From positions 96,953,291 through 97,017,290 of the forward strand of contig OY740773.1 of assembly GCA_963513935.1 (NCBI GenBank): a stretch of 64,000 nucleotides of DNA, written 5' to 3'. The stretch comes from Aphrophora alni (Eukaryota > Arthropoda > Insecta > Hemiptera > Aphrophoridae). The notes below the pieces were generated by a model. It saw nothing but the letters and a program-made list of their open reading frames with translations, made no database searches and was not told the origin of the DNA. How positions within the stretch are numbered: the stretch's first letter is position 1; each line of letters begins with the position of its first letter. Shown one piece after another: positions 13,901 through 26,600 of this stretch. The position numbers and the translations under genes are program-made.

Positions 13901-16900
13901 ATTTTAAAACAGCTCCTGTTGGATTTCAGATTGGTGTATGGAAGTCTTGGCAGAAAGAAGGATTGGACATCAAAGACATTGTATGGCCAGGAAACTCACA
14001 CACACCACCTCAAGGAGTTCCTGAAAAATTTCATTTAAAAATCACCTTCCTTGAAGAACCGCCTTATATAAACTTGGCCCCACCCGATCCTGTAACGGAG
14101 AAGTGTAGTATGAACAGAGGTGTGATCTGCAGGGTGGCGAGTGATGCAGATATGGGCGAGTAAGTAGATCATACACTCAAATAGAATAAAATATGTTATA
14201 TATATATATTTATAATCATTCAATAAACTAAACTACATTCCATAACTTTGCCTATGAATGGCTTAAGCTTGCAAGACGATTTTCAATCAGGTAATGTGTT
14301 AGCTCATGAATTCCCATCACTGTTATTCTATCATTTTCAACCAAAATTTGCTACCAATTGTAGCTTTTTTATTGGTTAACATTGTAAATGATAGAGCCCA
14401 ATCGAGGATCAAAACCAGTACCTATCTCCCCTACAGCAAGACCTCTAACAATTTGAACAGCTGGGGACTCACAATCATTCTGTGTTTTAGAATAATAAAC
14501 ATTCTTGACCCCATTCTCATAATCTACTTTCATTTCAATTTGGTAATTTTAGATTGTATCTAAGAATATACTAAGAATGTTACGATTATACTTATATTGA
14601 GGCAAAGACAAACATTTTTGCTAAGAATGTTGGCATTCATGTTTGCTCATAACATTGTTAATTTGTCCCTGTTTTTTTAAAGGTAGAAACGCTCTTGGTC
14701 ATTATTCCCTTATAATAAAGGAAGAAAAGAAGATAAAATAAAGATACCTAGCCCTCGAATATTCTAATAGCATCAGGGTCAGAAGAGAAAAAGAGTTGGT
14801 CAAGAAGAAACCTGATAGAAAAGATAAAAGAAGACTATGTGAAAGAAGCTGTAGATCCAGCTAAAGTCCCTCAGGAGTATTTTACCCGTACTCACTATTG
14901 TGAGTCTGAAGCCTTGTACCCTAAATCAGTGAAGAAATTTTTAGGAAATTAAGTATGTCGAGATATTTTGGTGATATATCAAGCCATTTGCTTCATTTTT
15001 TTGATAAGTCCAAATTTTTGTTAAGACAAAAAATAAAATTTGCATTTATTCAAAATAAGTTGTATCAATTTTTAAGAGATTTTTCAAAATTAACCATAAA
15101 GAACTCAATCAAAACGGATTGGTCACCATCACTAAAACAATTCTGATTCAGGAGTTATTGATACAAATAGTTTATGAAATTGTTATAATTTCTCAAATTC
15201 GACTACTGATTTTCGGTTAAATTTTGGTGAAATGTCTTTACATTAATGATTAAACCACAAGTAAATGAAAATGCAGTTTAGGAATGATTGACAAAGTAAC
15301 AAAAATACTTTATACACTTTTGTTAAAATTCAAGTTCAGTCATACACGACTTACGTCAAATTTGAACTAAGTGTGTGCAATGTTTGTCATCATTCCATAC
15401 AATTACACTTGTAGTTTTATTTTCGAATGAATAGTAATTATAAGAGTTATATAATGGTGAATCAAAAAATATAAAACAAACTTTTTGCAATATACAAAAA
15501 TCAAAATATTACAAGCCAATATTTGTTATGACTGTAATTTTTTAATCCTGCTCTTTAAAGGCAAAAAAACTTTTGGTCTTCATCGTCTTATAAAACAAGG
15601 AAGAAAAGAACATCACATAAAGACCCTTAGCCCTTGAATATTCTAATAGCGTCAGGGTCTAAAACAACAAGAGTTGGTCAAAAGAGACCTGTAGAAAATA
15701 TGAAAGAGAATCTAACTCAAGACTACATGAAAAAGGTGCAGATCCTGCTAGGTCCTTTTTGGATTCCCAAGGATATTAATTCTAAAAATTTGTCAATTTC
15801 ATTAAAAATTAACCTGTTTTGAATAACCCAACAAAACTTAAATTCACTAAGTCTACCTGTCTTGTCATTTATGTGAATCAAAAAGCCATGCGTTACAAAA
15901 TTAATGACTTAAAAGGTTCACTGAAGCGCAAGAGGTAATTTACCGTAACAGGATACACCAGTAATGTGATTATTTCGACAGGCTAGACAAGTGGGAGCAG
16001 TTGTGGGGTGCATCATGAAAATACAGGCTAAATTTACAGAGTGGAGATAGACATTGAGTGCTTTGCAATGTTTTTGTACATCAATGCAAAGTTACTGATC
16101 AATTTGATTAGCAACTCATACAAATTCATACCCTTCGAACAAAGTAAGTTCAGATATTTAACATTCCCGTGTTGGAAACAATTCTTTGTAAACAGTTGTA
16201 TTCATAATTTGTCTCTGTTAATATTTTGAATTAAAGTAACCGTACAAATAAAGTATATATTTTTTAAACGAAAGGAAAACTTGTTGACCTTCTTCCACTT
16301 ACTATAAGCATGATAACCAATGAATGAGTAATCTATAAGGAGACTAAATTTGGTATAGAGTAATATATGTGATTTTTCCTTTAAAATAAAATCAAAAATC
16401 TTGATTTTCTCAAAATTGGATGTATCAATTTTTATCAGATTTCCCCAAATGTAACCTCTAAGGTCTCAAACAAAACATATTGGTCACATTCTTCTCCAAA
16501 AATTCTGGTTCTGGAATTATGGGTAAAAAAAAGTAATGGAGTTGTTATAAAAGAGATAATTTCTCAAAATCGCTCCTACGAATTTTTGTATTAGATTATG
16601 GGTGAATGAGAAAGATTAAACAATGTTTATGCAACGTTAATTTCACTTCTTTGATTAGATTTCCTGTTTAGTTCTAGGATGAAACCAATGTAATGTTAAA
16701 TCCAAAAATATAAAATAAATTTCTTGCAAGATAAAAAAATTAAGATAAATACAAGCAAAGATTTTTTATAATTGTAAGTATACATCATTTTTTTTATTTA
16801 CTATATACCTTTGAATATGTTTCAAAACTTATCAGTAAATGCTCAAAAATAGAGCAGGAGTAGATCCTTCTATAGGTACTAACTTATTGCTCATAAAACT

Positions 16901-17571
16901 TAAAACATTTCCTTGTGTGAAAAATACATTTTATTATCTGTTGAAATTCTTCATAAAAATGCACTATATGTGTTTTTTACTTGTATATTATAAAAGCAAA
17001 GATAAAAATTAATTTCAATAGATTTATTCAAGATGAACTGATTTTAGGTTGGACACACCTCATAGGAATGGAACGTATTATCAATGCTGTTCTGGTTTCT
17101 GTATTGACTTGTTAGAGAAGTTTGCAGAAGAACTCGGATTTACATATGAATTAGTCAGAGTGGAAGATGGACGATGGGGTACATTGGAGGTTGGTGTTAT
17201 GTAACCTATCTAATCTCATAGAATTTTTTTTAAAAACTGTGAGTTTGAATTGTTGTTTTGCTAAATAAACATTTACAATTTCCAGAAAGAACAAACGAAT
17301 ATCATGCTCAGATGAACTTTAAAAAAATAACTGTTTGTCCCAAATTTTAACTTAAGCATATGTCAAAAAGAGTGCCAAATAAAATTGAAGTTGACAATGA
17401 ATATCAGTTAAAAAAAGAAGCTATTTTACCAAATTACATTTATTTTAGGATCATATTATAATTTATCATAGTGTACTTTTACAATCTTTAAAAAATTAGT
17501 AATTTTTAGGAACTATATACTAAAATATATATATATATATTATATACTATATATATATATTATATACTATA

Positions 17572-17609
<38 letters not shown>

Positions 17610-17653
17610 CCGGATTAATGATGACAAGTACAACTAACGTATATTATGAATTT

Positions 17654-17696
<43 letters not shown>

Positions 17697-20600
17697 GTTT
17701 AAAAGTAAAAACTCTCTTAGTCACCATCGCCTTTTAATGAAAAAAATATATAAAATAAAGACCCCCCCCCCTTGCCCTTCAATATTCTAATGTGTCGGTA
17801 GAGAACTAGAGTTGGCTAAAAGACCACCAATAGGAACGATGCAAAATAAGGGTTCTAACTAAGGACTACATGAAAAAGAATGTAGGATTCATTTCTTCCT
17901 TGTTGATTAAAGGGGAAAACCTCTCTGTCATCATCGTATTTTAAAAAACATAGAAGACTCCTAGCCCTTAAATACTCTAATGTGTCAGGGTCAGAAAAGA
18001 TCAAGAGTTGGTCACACCCTTACTCACTATAGTGACACCCTAAGTGAGATTATAGAAAACTATAATATTTAAACTAGCTAACAAATCACAGTCATGATTT
18101 TATTAGTACGCTAAAAATATCTTAATATCCTTTATTTTATCTAAACTGGGAGTGCTTTATCTGTCATACATTGAAAACGGCATAAAAGTTGTTCCAGTAT
18201 ATCCTAAGATATTGTCCTACATACATATAATTCAGAGGCTTAATGATTTTGTGTAAATAGCAAAAGCAAGATAATTTAAAATATTACAGTCTTGGATATA
18301 CATAGTTTGGAGAAATTTTGTGATGGGTCAAATTTTTTTGCTGTTATATCTGTTTTGAGGTTCAATGAGTCCAAAAAAATGGTTTTTTAGAATGATGTCT
18401 GTCTGGCGCCTGTCATCTGCTGTCTGTCATCTTTGTCTTTACATCTCAAAAGCAAGGGCTGATTGTAATTACTTTGTTATGTGGGCCTTATTTGACTACA
18501 TCCTAGGACTTTTTTTATAAAAATTAAAATTTGACTGTCATAAAAAGTAACTGTCATAAAAAAAAAAGCAAAATTAAAATTTTTCTGAAAATTTTTACTT
18601 AAGTGTACCCGAACAAAACATATTGGTCACCATTTGTCCGCAAATTCCAGTTCATTCCTTCATCAGTAAAAAAACAAAACTCAGCTATGAGGATGTTATA
18701 ATATAAGTCAATTTAAAATCAGCTACACCAGTTTCATTCAAATTTTAGAAAAATATGAAGATAAATGACCCAAACCCGTGGCTAAAATTGCAAGTAAAAA
18801 AATATTATGGTTCAGGAATAATTGGCAATAAACAAAAATGAACCTTGATAGCAATGATTACGAGCGACGTAATTAGGACAAGTAAACAAACTAAGTTTAC
18901 AATCAATTTAACCCTAGAAAGCTAAACTATTGTAAAAATTACGAGAGTGTTTTGTTTTTGCTTAGTGTCCTCGCCTTAACCTGCATCAATGGACTCGCCC
19001 GTCCAGTTCCGTGTCACACTGGGCCTCTCAGTCAGTGTTTGGCGCGTTTCGGTGCAGTTTGTCAATTTAGTTCCGCTGTTAGTCGCTCGTAAATTTTACG
19101 ATAGTTTAGCTTTAACGTCTGGATTTTTCCGTTAACCGTTTTGATTTGATGGCCCTAAAACCATGGTTTCTTACAAGGTGAAAAGTTCAAAAATTGTTTT
19201 GCTACTATCTACTTGCCACGAAAAGCCTGTAATCAATCAAGTCTCCAAGAAACCTCAAGTAATCGAGACCTACAATGCCACAAAAGGGGCAGTTGATACG
19301 ATGGACCAAATGTGTCACCAAATGTCGTGCAGCCGTAAGACTAAAAGGTGGCCTTTGTGCGTATTTTATGGCATGCTTAATATTATTCTTGTAAATTCAT
19401 GTCATTTACGTCACTAATGTTGTGAAAAGCGGCCAGAAACCACTCTCAAGAAGGAAGTTTGCCATGCAAATACACCAGAGCCTTATCGAGCCATGGCTTC
19501 AACAGCGGTTGCAGTACCCAACTTTGACTCGCAAACTCCGCCAATCTATTGCTGATATCTTGAAAGTTCCGGTGCCAGGCAGGGCCCATGACCTTCCTCA
19601 AAACCTACCACGAACAATTTGTGGGATTTGCCCGTCAGTCAAGAGAAGGATGACAACAGTATACTGCTGCCGCTGCAACAAACCGATTTGCGTTGAGAAT
19701 CGCGGAAAGTGCTGTGTCAACTGCGTCGAAGACTTGTAAATGCGTAAATTTGGCGCAAACATGTTTTTAGTGATAGGTTTTGACTATGTGTATTCATTAA
19801 AGTTCAATTTTGTAACCAGAAGTTGTTTTTTTTTTTAACCTGTCGTGAAATTTACGATAGTTTAGCTTTAATGTAACTTTTGAACAGATTAGCTTTCTAG
19901 GGTTAAATATATAAATATTTTTTCCACAGTATCCATGGTTTATATATTTTTTTTCTGGCAACTACTAAACTGACATGGAATGAATAATTTTGTTCTGGTA
20001 GTATTTAATTGTGTAAAGGTACCGGTATGTATTAGAAAGTTTGTAGAATTTTTTACACCATTTATTTGTATTTTTTATGGTGTATAAATTTATTACTTAA
20101 AAAATATGTGAATATTTAAATACATGTACAATTGATATCATTAAATTTTCAGAATGGGAAGTGGAACGGCTTGATCGCGGATCTGGTCAACCGAAAGACG
20201 GATATGGTGATGACTTCGCTGATGATAAACTCTGAGAGAGAGGCTGTTGTCGACTTCACAGTTCCTTTCATGGAGACTGGAATTGCAATAGTTGTTGCCA
20301 AAAGAACTGGCATAATCTCGCCCACTGCTTTTTTAGGTAATGTATTTAGATAACTATTTCTGTTTAGCAAAGCTTAATGTTTTGTTAAGTGCAATTGTTT
20401 ATTTAGATAATGCTGAAACATAATGGGCAGTTGTGCATTTTAACTAGCCCATGTAGTTAACCATATTAGCTCAACAGCATACCATTTTTAGTATCGCCAG
20501 TAGTTCTCTGACATTACAAATTTAGTGAATCATGCTAAAAACAACGTCTAACCAATGCACGGCAACCAGCTTTAATAATTTAATTTAACAATTAATAATC

Positions 20601-23600
20601 AAGTAACTTACAATCAGGTCTGTACTGGCTAGGAGGGACAGGGAGACATGTCTCCCTGTGTCCTTTACCTGATGCTTTAATTACTTACAGTAAACAAAAA
20701 AATAAAGATTAAAATATTTTTTAATGGTACCAATATTTGTCTTTTACCTTCTCATTTGGCTCTTAGTTAAAAAATGTGTATGCATTAGCTTAAATTAACT
20801 ACCTAACTGTTTTCTGACTGTGGACTGTAAAATAGATATTTTTATTATTTTTTAAGTTTAAGAATTTTATTTTTTGTCATTGAAAGTTGAAAGGGAGAGT
20901 GGAGTGAGGGTCTACCAAGTTCAACACTCACCTGGGAAGGAAGGGATGACTCAACTGTTTGAACACTGAACAGATTACAGACAGAAAAATTCACCACCTC
21001 GTCAGTTGTCATCCCTTTGTTAGTGCAATGGCAATGGCAGTGGCAGGTGGTTGACCTGAGCTGTTCTAATTTTATGTTGTGACTAAGATTTGTCAACGCA
21101 GGGAAAAAATTGTGAATTGATTACTTCATTAGAAAAAGAGAAAACTTATGAAAGAGATAATTTCATTTGCAAATGTTTGACCAAGCATATGTAAAACATC
21201 CTTGAAAGAAAATTATAAAACCGATGCCCCAGAATAAAGACAAAACTACTATGAAGAAGAAGAGAATCTAGATGAGATTGAAGAGGACGGTTTTTCACCT
21301 TGCAATGCAAACAAATGTAGTACATGCATCAAATGTGTATTTGGAGTGATTCTTGAGTTTAATATGTATAGCGTCCAATACAAAGAACTCTATAAAGTAT
21401 ACAACTATTTATGTAAGTTATGTTGTTGCTCCGAAAAAATCTCTTTAAAAAAATGACTTTATTTTGAAATGAGTTAAAATATAGGAGTATTATAATAATA
21501 TATGGAAAGTAGTACTCAATAGTATACAGAGATAACTGTCCTGAGTGACTGTTAAAAGAACACTGGCTACTTGTGGCCTACAGACCTAAGAAATACAAAA
21601 TGTTCACTCTATCTTATTCTAGGAAAACTACCTCTATTGTTTAAAGATAATAAAACACAATTATTTATTTTGTAATATCCACTTTTAATTAGTCTAGCCG
21701 ACCAATGGTTTCGCCTGCTAAGGCATTGACGAGGCTGTATTACAGACATATCTTTAAACATGGAATTCCACCAAGAACCATCGGTCTCAACAGTAAGGGG
21801 GGGGGGAAACTACCTCTATTGTGTTTAGTTTGCTAAATATTGTTCATATAACTTATATTTACAATATTTAGTTTATTATTAAAATTATTAAATTAATATA
21901 CCTCATCAAATTTTCATTATTTATACAATTCTTTTTTTATTTGAAGTTAGTATGAGAGTTATAAATATATAAATTTATTATTATTATTGATTCTGAATTA
22001 TGAACACAGTTTTGATTCCAATATGTGGTTCTTTCTCTCTCTAGGGTTTCGAATTCGGACTCAATGAGACATTATAATTATTTATGCTAATGCACATTAA
22101 ATTATTACTATTGTTTAAAGTCAAATGATAGTTCATATGATCTTAATTAAAGTTAAAATTCACTTTAACAAAGATGTATGTGTACAAAATTGTTCAATTG
22201 TTAACTTTTCAAATCTTCTATTATATTTTAAAATTCTTCATTAAATAAATTTTATTGTTTAAAATAAACTGTATTCTTCTGATGGTCCTCCTTATTTCAT
22301 TTTTTGATGTATTTAGTATAAATAAATTATGAATATTACTATGATTTCTTCCTTCAAATAATTTCATAAGTTCTTACTATTTTTTAAATACATTTTCCTT
22401 TTCTTAACATCACAATTATTATTAATTAATTCCTTCTTGATTATGAACCTTTTTTTATGAAAATTAAACACTTTACACATTTTTATTCATAATAAACTAG
22501 CAGCACAACCTTTTTCCATGGAATCTAAAATTGGAGTCCCTTCTAATTCTATATATTCGATATATCACAGAAAATTTCACAGATAATTATGATTCACAAG
22601 TCTGTTAAACTACATAATAAAATCACTTCAAATTACCCGTTAATCTCACTACTGAGCTTGAGAAATAACAGTCTTGAATTGAGAATACAGACTTGAATTG
22701 AGCCCCGATGAAACTAAGATGATACCACAACATCAGTTTGGGCTCTGTAAACATCCACTCTACTACCTACCAAACAATCAGACAGTTCTTAGAAAGAAAA
22801 TCATGAGGTTTCTCCCGTGCAATGATAGTCCCAACAAAGCAAGTAGCTGACTACAAAAACAGTTGGGGTAGACTAACATAAGTTAACAAAGTGATAAAAT
22901 AAGAGTAAATCACACTATTTCACCTTTACACTTCGAAAAGGATACTCTTTCACAATCCATGTGTATAAAATATCTGGGATTGTACTTGGATCATTGCTTA
23001 ACTTGGAATGATTACATCAAGAGTAAAAGTAATCTATCCACAGTAAATTTAGAAATCCTTTCTACCTCCTGGGCAAATAATCTACCTAGTTCCTATATAA
23101 TATTGGTGTTTTGCTCCTAACCTAATATCAATTCGGACCTATGTCATCCAACTATAGACTACGGCAAGTAAATTGAACATTTATTGTCTACAGAAGGTCT
23201 AAAATAACATACTAAGAATCATTACATATCCACTATCCCACGCACACAGCACAGAAATCTACAACTATCTGGATATGCCAACTATTAAAGGAAAAAAATC
23301 AAACAATATAGAGAAAAGCTCAAAGAGAGCCCCCTAATACACTTGCTAATAACATGTTACTGATAGACAATAGTATTAGAAGACTGAAGTAGTGTTGGCC
23401 CTTTCGCTCAAAACACCATCTTTTTTCAGAACATATGTAACTATGTTCTGTGACCCTGATCACAAATTTAAACAAAAAATACTTAAGTAGTTTCAAACGA
23501 AAGCCCTTGATTCATCTAAGTATCCACATCATATATATATGAGAGAAAATAGCTACGAATATTATTAATTTTTCTGGATAGGTGTGTGAAAAAGTTAGTG

Positions 23601-26600
23601 CAATGTTTTAGACCCATTTGTTTACTATCCACTAAATTACATTTTCAAACACACTTTTTCATGATATTTAACTTGTATAATCTCTGCTGTTTCAGAACCA
23701 TTCGACACTGCCTCCTGGATGCTTGTGGGAGCTGTTGCCATACAAGCAGCAACTTTCACAATATTCCTATTTGAGTGGCTCAGCCCATCTGGGTTCGATA
23801 TGAAAGTTAAGGTAAACTGATAAACAAATTAAAAATCATAAACATTAGGTATTATCAATCTTTTAAAGTTATTATTATAGACTATTTATTACACAGTTGA
23901 TATAAGACTACATTAATAATGTCCATTTCCAAATATATAATTTGATTAGATTTTTATGGACAGGATACACAAGCTTACCTTGGAAAGTGGTCTTTGGTAT
24001 TTCCTAAAAGTACTTTCACCACTTCTTTTTATACTCTACTGATTGAGAAAATGAACAGTGTTTACAAAATATTTCAAAACTTTAGTGTTTGTGTATGTAT
24101 TCTTACTTGTGTACTTTTAGTTAATACCAAGGACCACATTCCAAGGTAAGCCTGTGTATCCTGTCCATACAAAATCTAATCTATGTGCTATGTGCCCTAT
24201 TAAACTCTAACCAAATATATTATTTATCATTTTATTAAGTTATGTACACATACAAAAAAAAACCTCAGCACCATCTGCTACTACTATAAAGTAGTAAATC
24301 TGCTCATTACAAAAATCTTCATTAGCTAATTAATACAATATTTAATGAAATGGGATACTTATTTTTGTGTTGTTTTTTTGTTCCAGAAAGTAGCACCAGT
24401 ATCAACGAATCATAGGTTTTCATTATTCCGGACATATTGGCTTGTATGGGCCGTCCTATTTCAAGCAGCTGTACATGTAGATTCGCCACGTGGTTTTACT
24501 TCTAGGTAAATTACTTCATTTTACATATTTTACGTGATAAGAGAAATAGGGTCATCTAAACTCGATGTTAACTTTAAACCACTTATACAAGGATCTACTA
24601 GAGTTAGGGTGTAGTAGAGGATGATGGGGATTTTATGAATTTTATTTTATTTTTATAAATCCTCTACATGAGGATTTATGGGCAAAAGAGTTACACAATT
24701 ATATCAAAACAGTTAGGGCCTTAGAGCTAGGAGTAGATCTGTCGTATAAAGCTCTAAGCAAATAGGACTGTAAAAGTTGCATTAATTTAACTTAAAAATC
24801 ACACTTTATGGATTGTTTCATCTATTTAATTACTGCTATTTAAACATCCATACTAATTAATTTATTGTCCAAACATTTAATTTTAAAAATAGTAAAAATA
24901 TAAGAAATCTTATATGTTACTTTAAACTGTTTTAGAATAATCACTCACTAAATTAACAAAATGCAGATACGAAACAGAAGGAACTAAAATGTTTAACCAA
25001 TTCATAAACATAAATAGAAGTTACCATAGTGTGTTTTTTTTCCACCTGCCCTGTTTCAGGCAATGAGAATGGGAAAAAAAAAATTGAATGAACAGACTTT
25101 GGCATATTCCCTAAGGGGTGAGAAGTAATAATTTTAGTGTGTTTTCATATTATTATTGGTTTGAAAACACTCGCATGTGCCCTTAGTTTTAAGTTATTGT
25201 TACTTTTGTGTCAAAAGGTTTTCCTTATTTGTTTTCAGGTTCATGACTAATGTATGGGCAATGTTCGCCGTAGTCTTTCTTGCCATATACACTGCTAACC
25301 TAGCCGCTTTCATGATAACTAGGGAAGAATTTCACGAGTTTTCAGGGATTGATGATCACAGAGTGAGTTCAACAATATTTTTTTTTTTTTTTTTCATTGT
25401 TTTTTTCTCGCTGTCGTCTTATTACTGATGAAAACTGATTAGGAGATACAAATATTCTAAAAAATTCTTCACCACAGTTTGTGTGATATACTATTACAGT
25501 AGGACCCCGTTAATCCAGACTTCGCTTAATACAGACAGCCGTTTTTTGGCATCTACCATCATAAAAATTTTAATTCAGTTAAATTCTAAAATCAATATCA
25601 AAAATAAAATTTTAATTATTTTTTGTTATTGATTATAAAAAGTTAAGCATAAACACAGAGACATTGTTCTCTGAAACCAACTGAACCTTCCTGCATGGTC
25701 AAGCTCTAGCGCTCAATTTGAAATATTATTAATACTTACTAAAGACTTTTTTTTAATATTAATTGTTGGTTTTGTTTATTATCTTATTTTTTTATAAAGG
25801 ACAATCCAAATAATATTGCTGTTAATTTAATTGCTTAAATGTTAAATATGTGAAATAACGTTTGTTTTAGCTAACTGTATTCCTCAAAATCAACTAACTG
25901 TATTTTTGTAGGTTCAATCAAACAATTATAATTCAGCCAAATTTTAAGCTATTTTGAGGATTTTAGTCTCAATATTATAACAATTTTAGTTTTAATAAAA
26001 CTATATTAAAAATTACATTAATATATAAAGTCCCTATTAGTTTTTTGCATCAGATATGTTGGTACCTAGTTAGTGTTTTAATTACTGAAATTATCACTTT
26101 ACTGAAAATAGTTCGAAATTAAAACCATTCAATCAAGTTCTCTATTCCCCAAAAAAATATTTTTATTTTTCTGAATTAGACTGAAAATTATACCGAATTT
26201 GTTATTTTATTATTATTTATATTTGTTCCATTTTTTATTAAAGTGAATACTATCTTATCATGGTGCGATTGATGTTCAAAAATGTTTATAAAGAAATAAT
26301 GAGGAGTTACATCTCTTCTTTGATTTATACTGTCTGTTTCATGAATCATACATTAACGAATAATATTGAATTACAGTTGATGATGTTGGATTTTATGTAC
26401 ATAAAGTCGTTCCCTGGTCTTTTAGCCTCAATGAGACAAATAATAAGTAAGAAACGATATAGCTCTAAAACATTCAAAAGTTTTATATGTTCATTTAAAA
26501 AAAAAAATTTTTCTGTTGAACCAAATGAAGGTTTATAAATTGTTGTCTTGCTCTTTTTCTTATTTTATTGTTTTTCAAATTTTTAATAATAACAATTTTA

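Noticed and set aside
13849..13929. In-frame ATG and codons upstream of the linker exon
   Set aside because: The phase-0 acceptor TTTCAG at 13929 joins exactly to the previous exon and gives the expected VWEE-IGVW sequence; the upstream codons do not fit the family and would shift phase.
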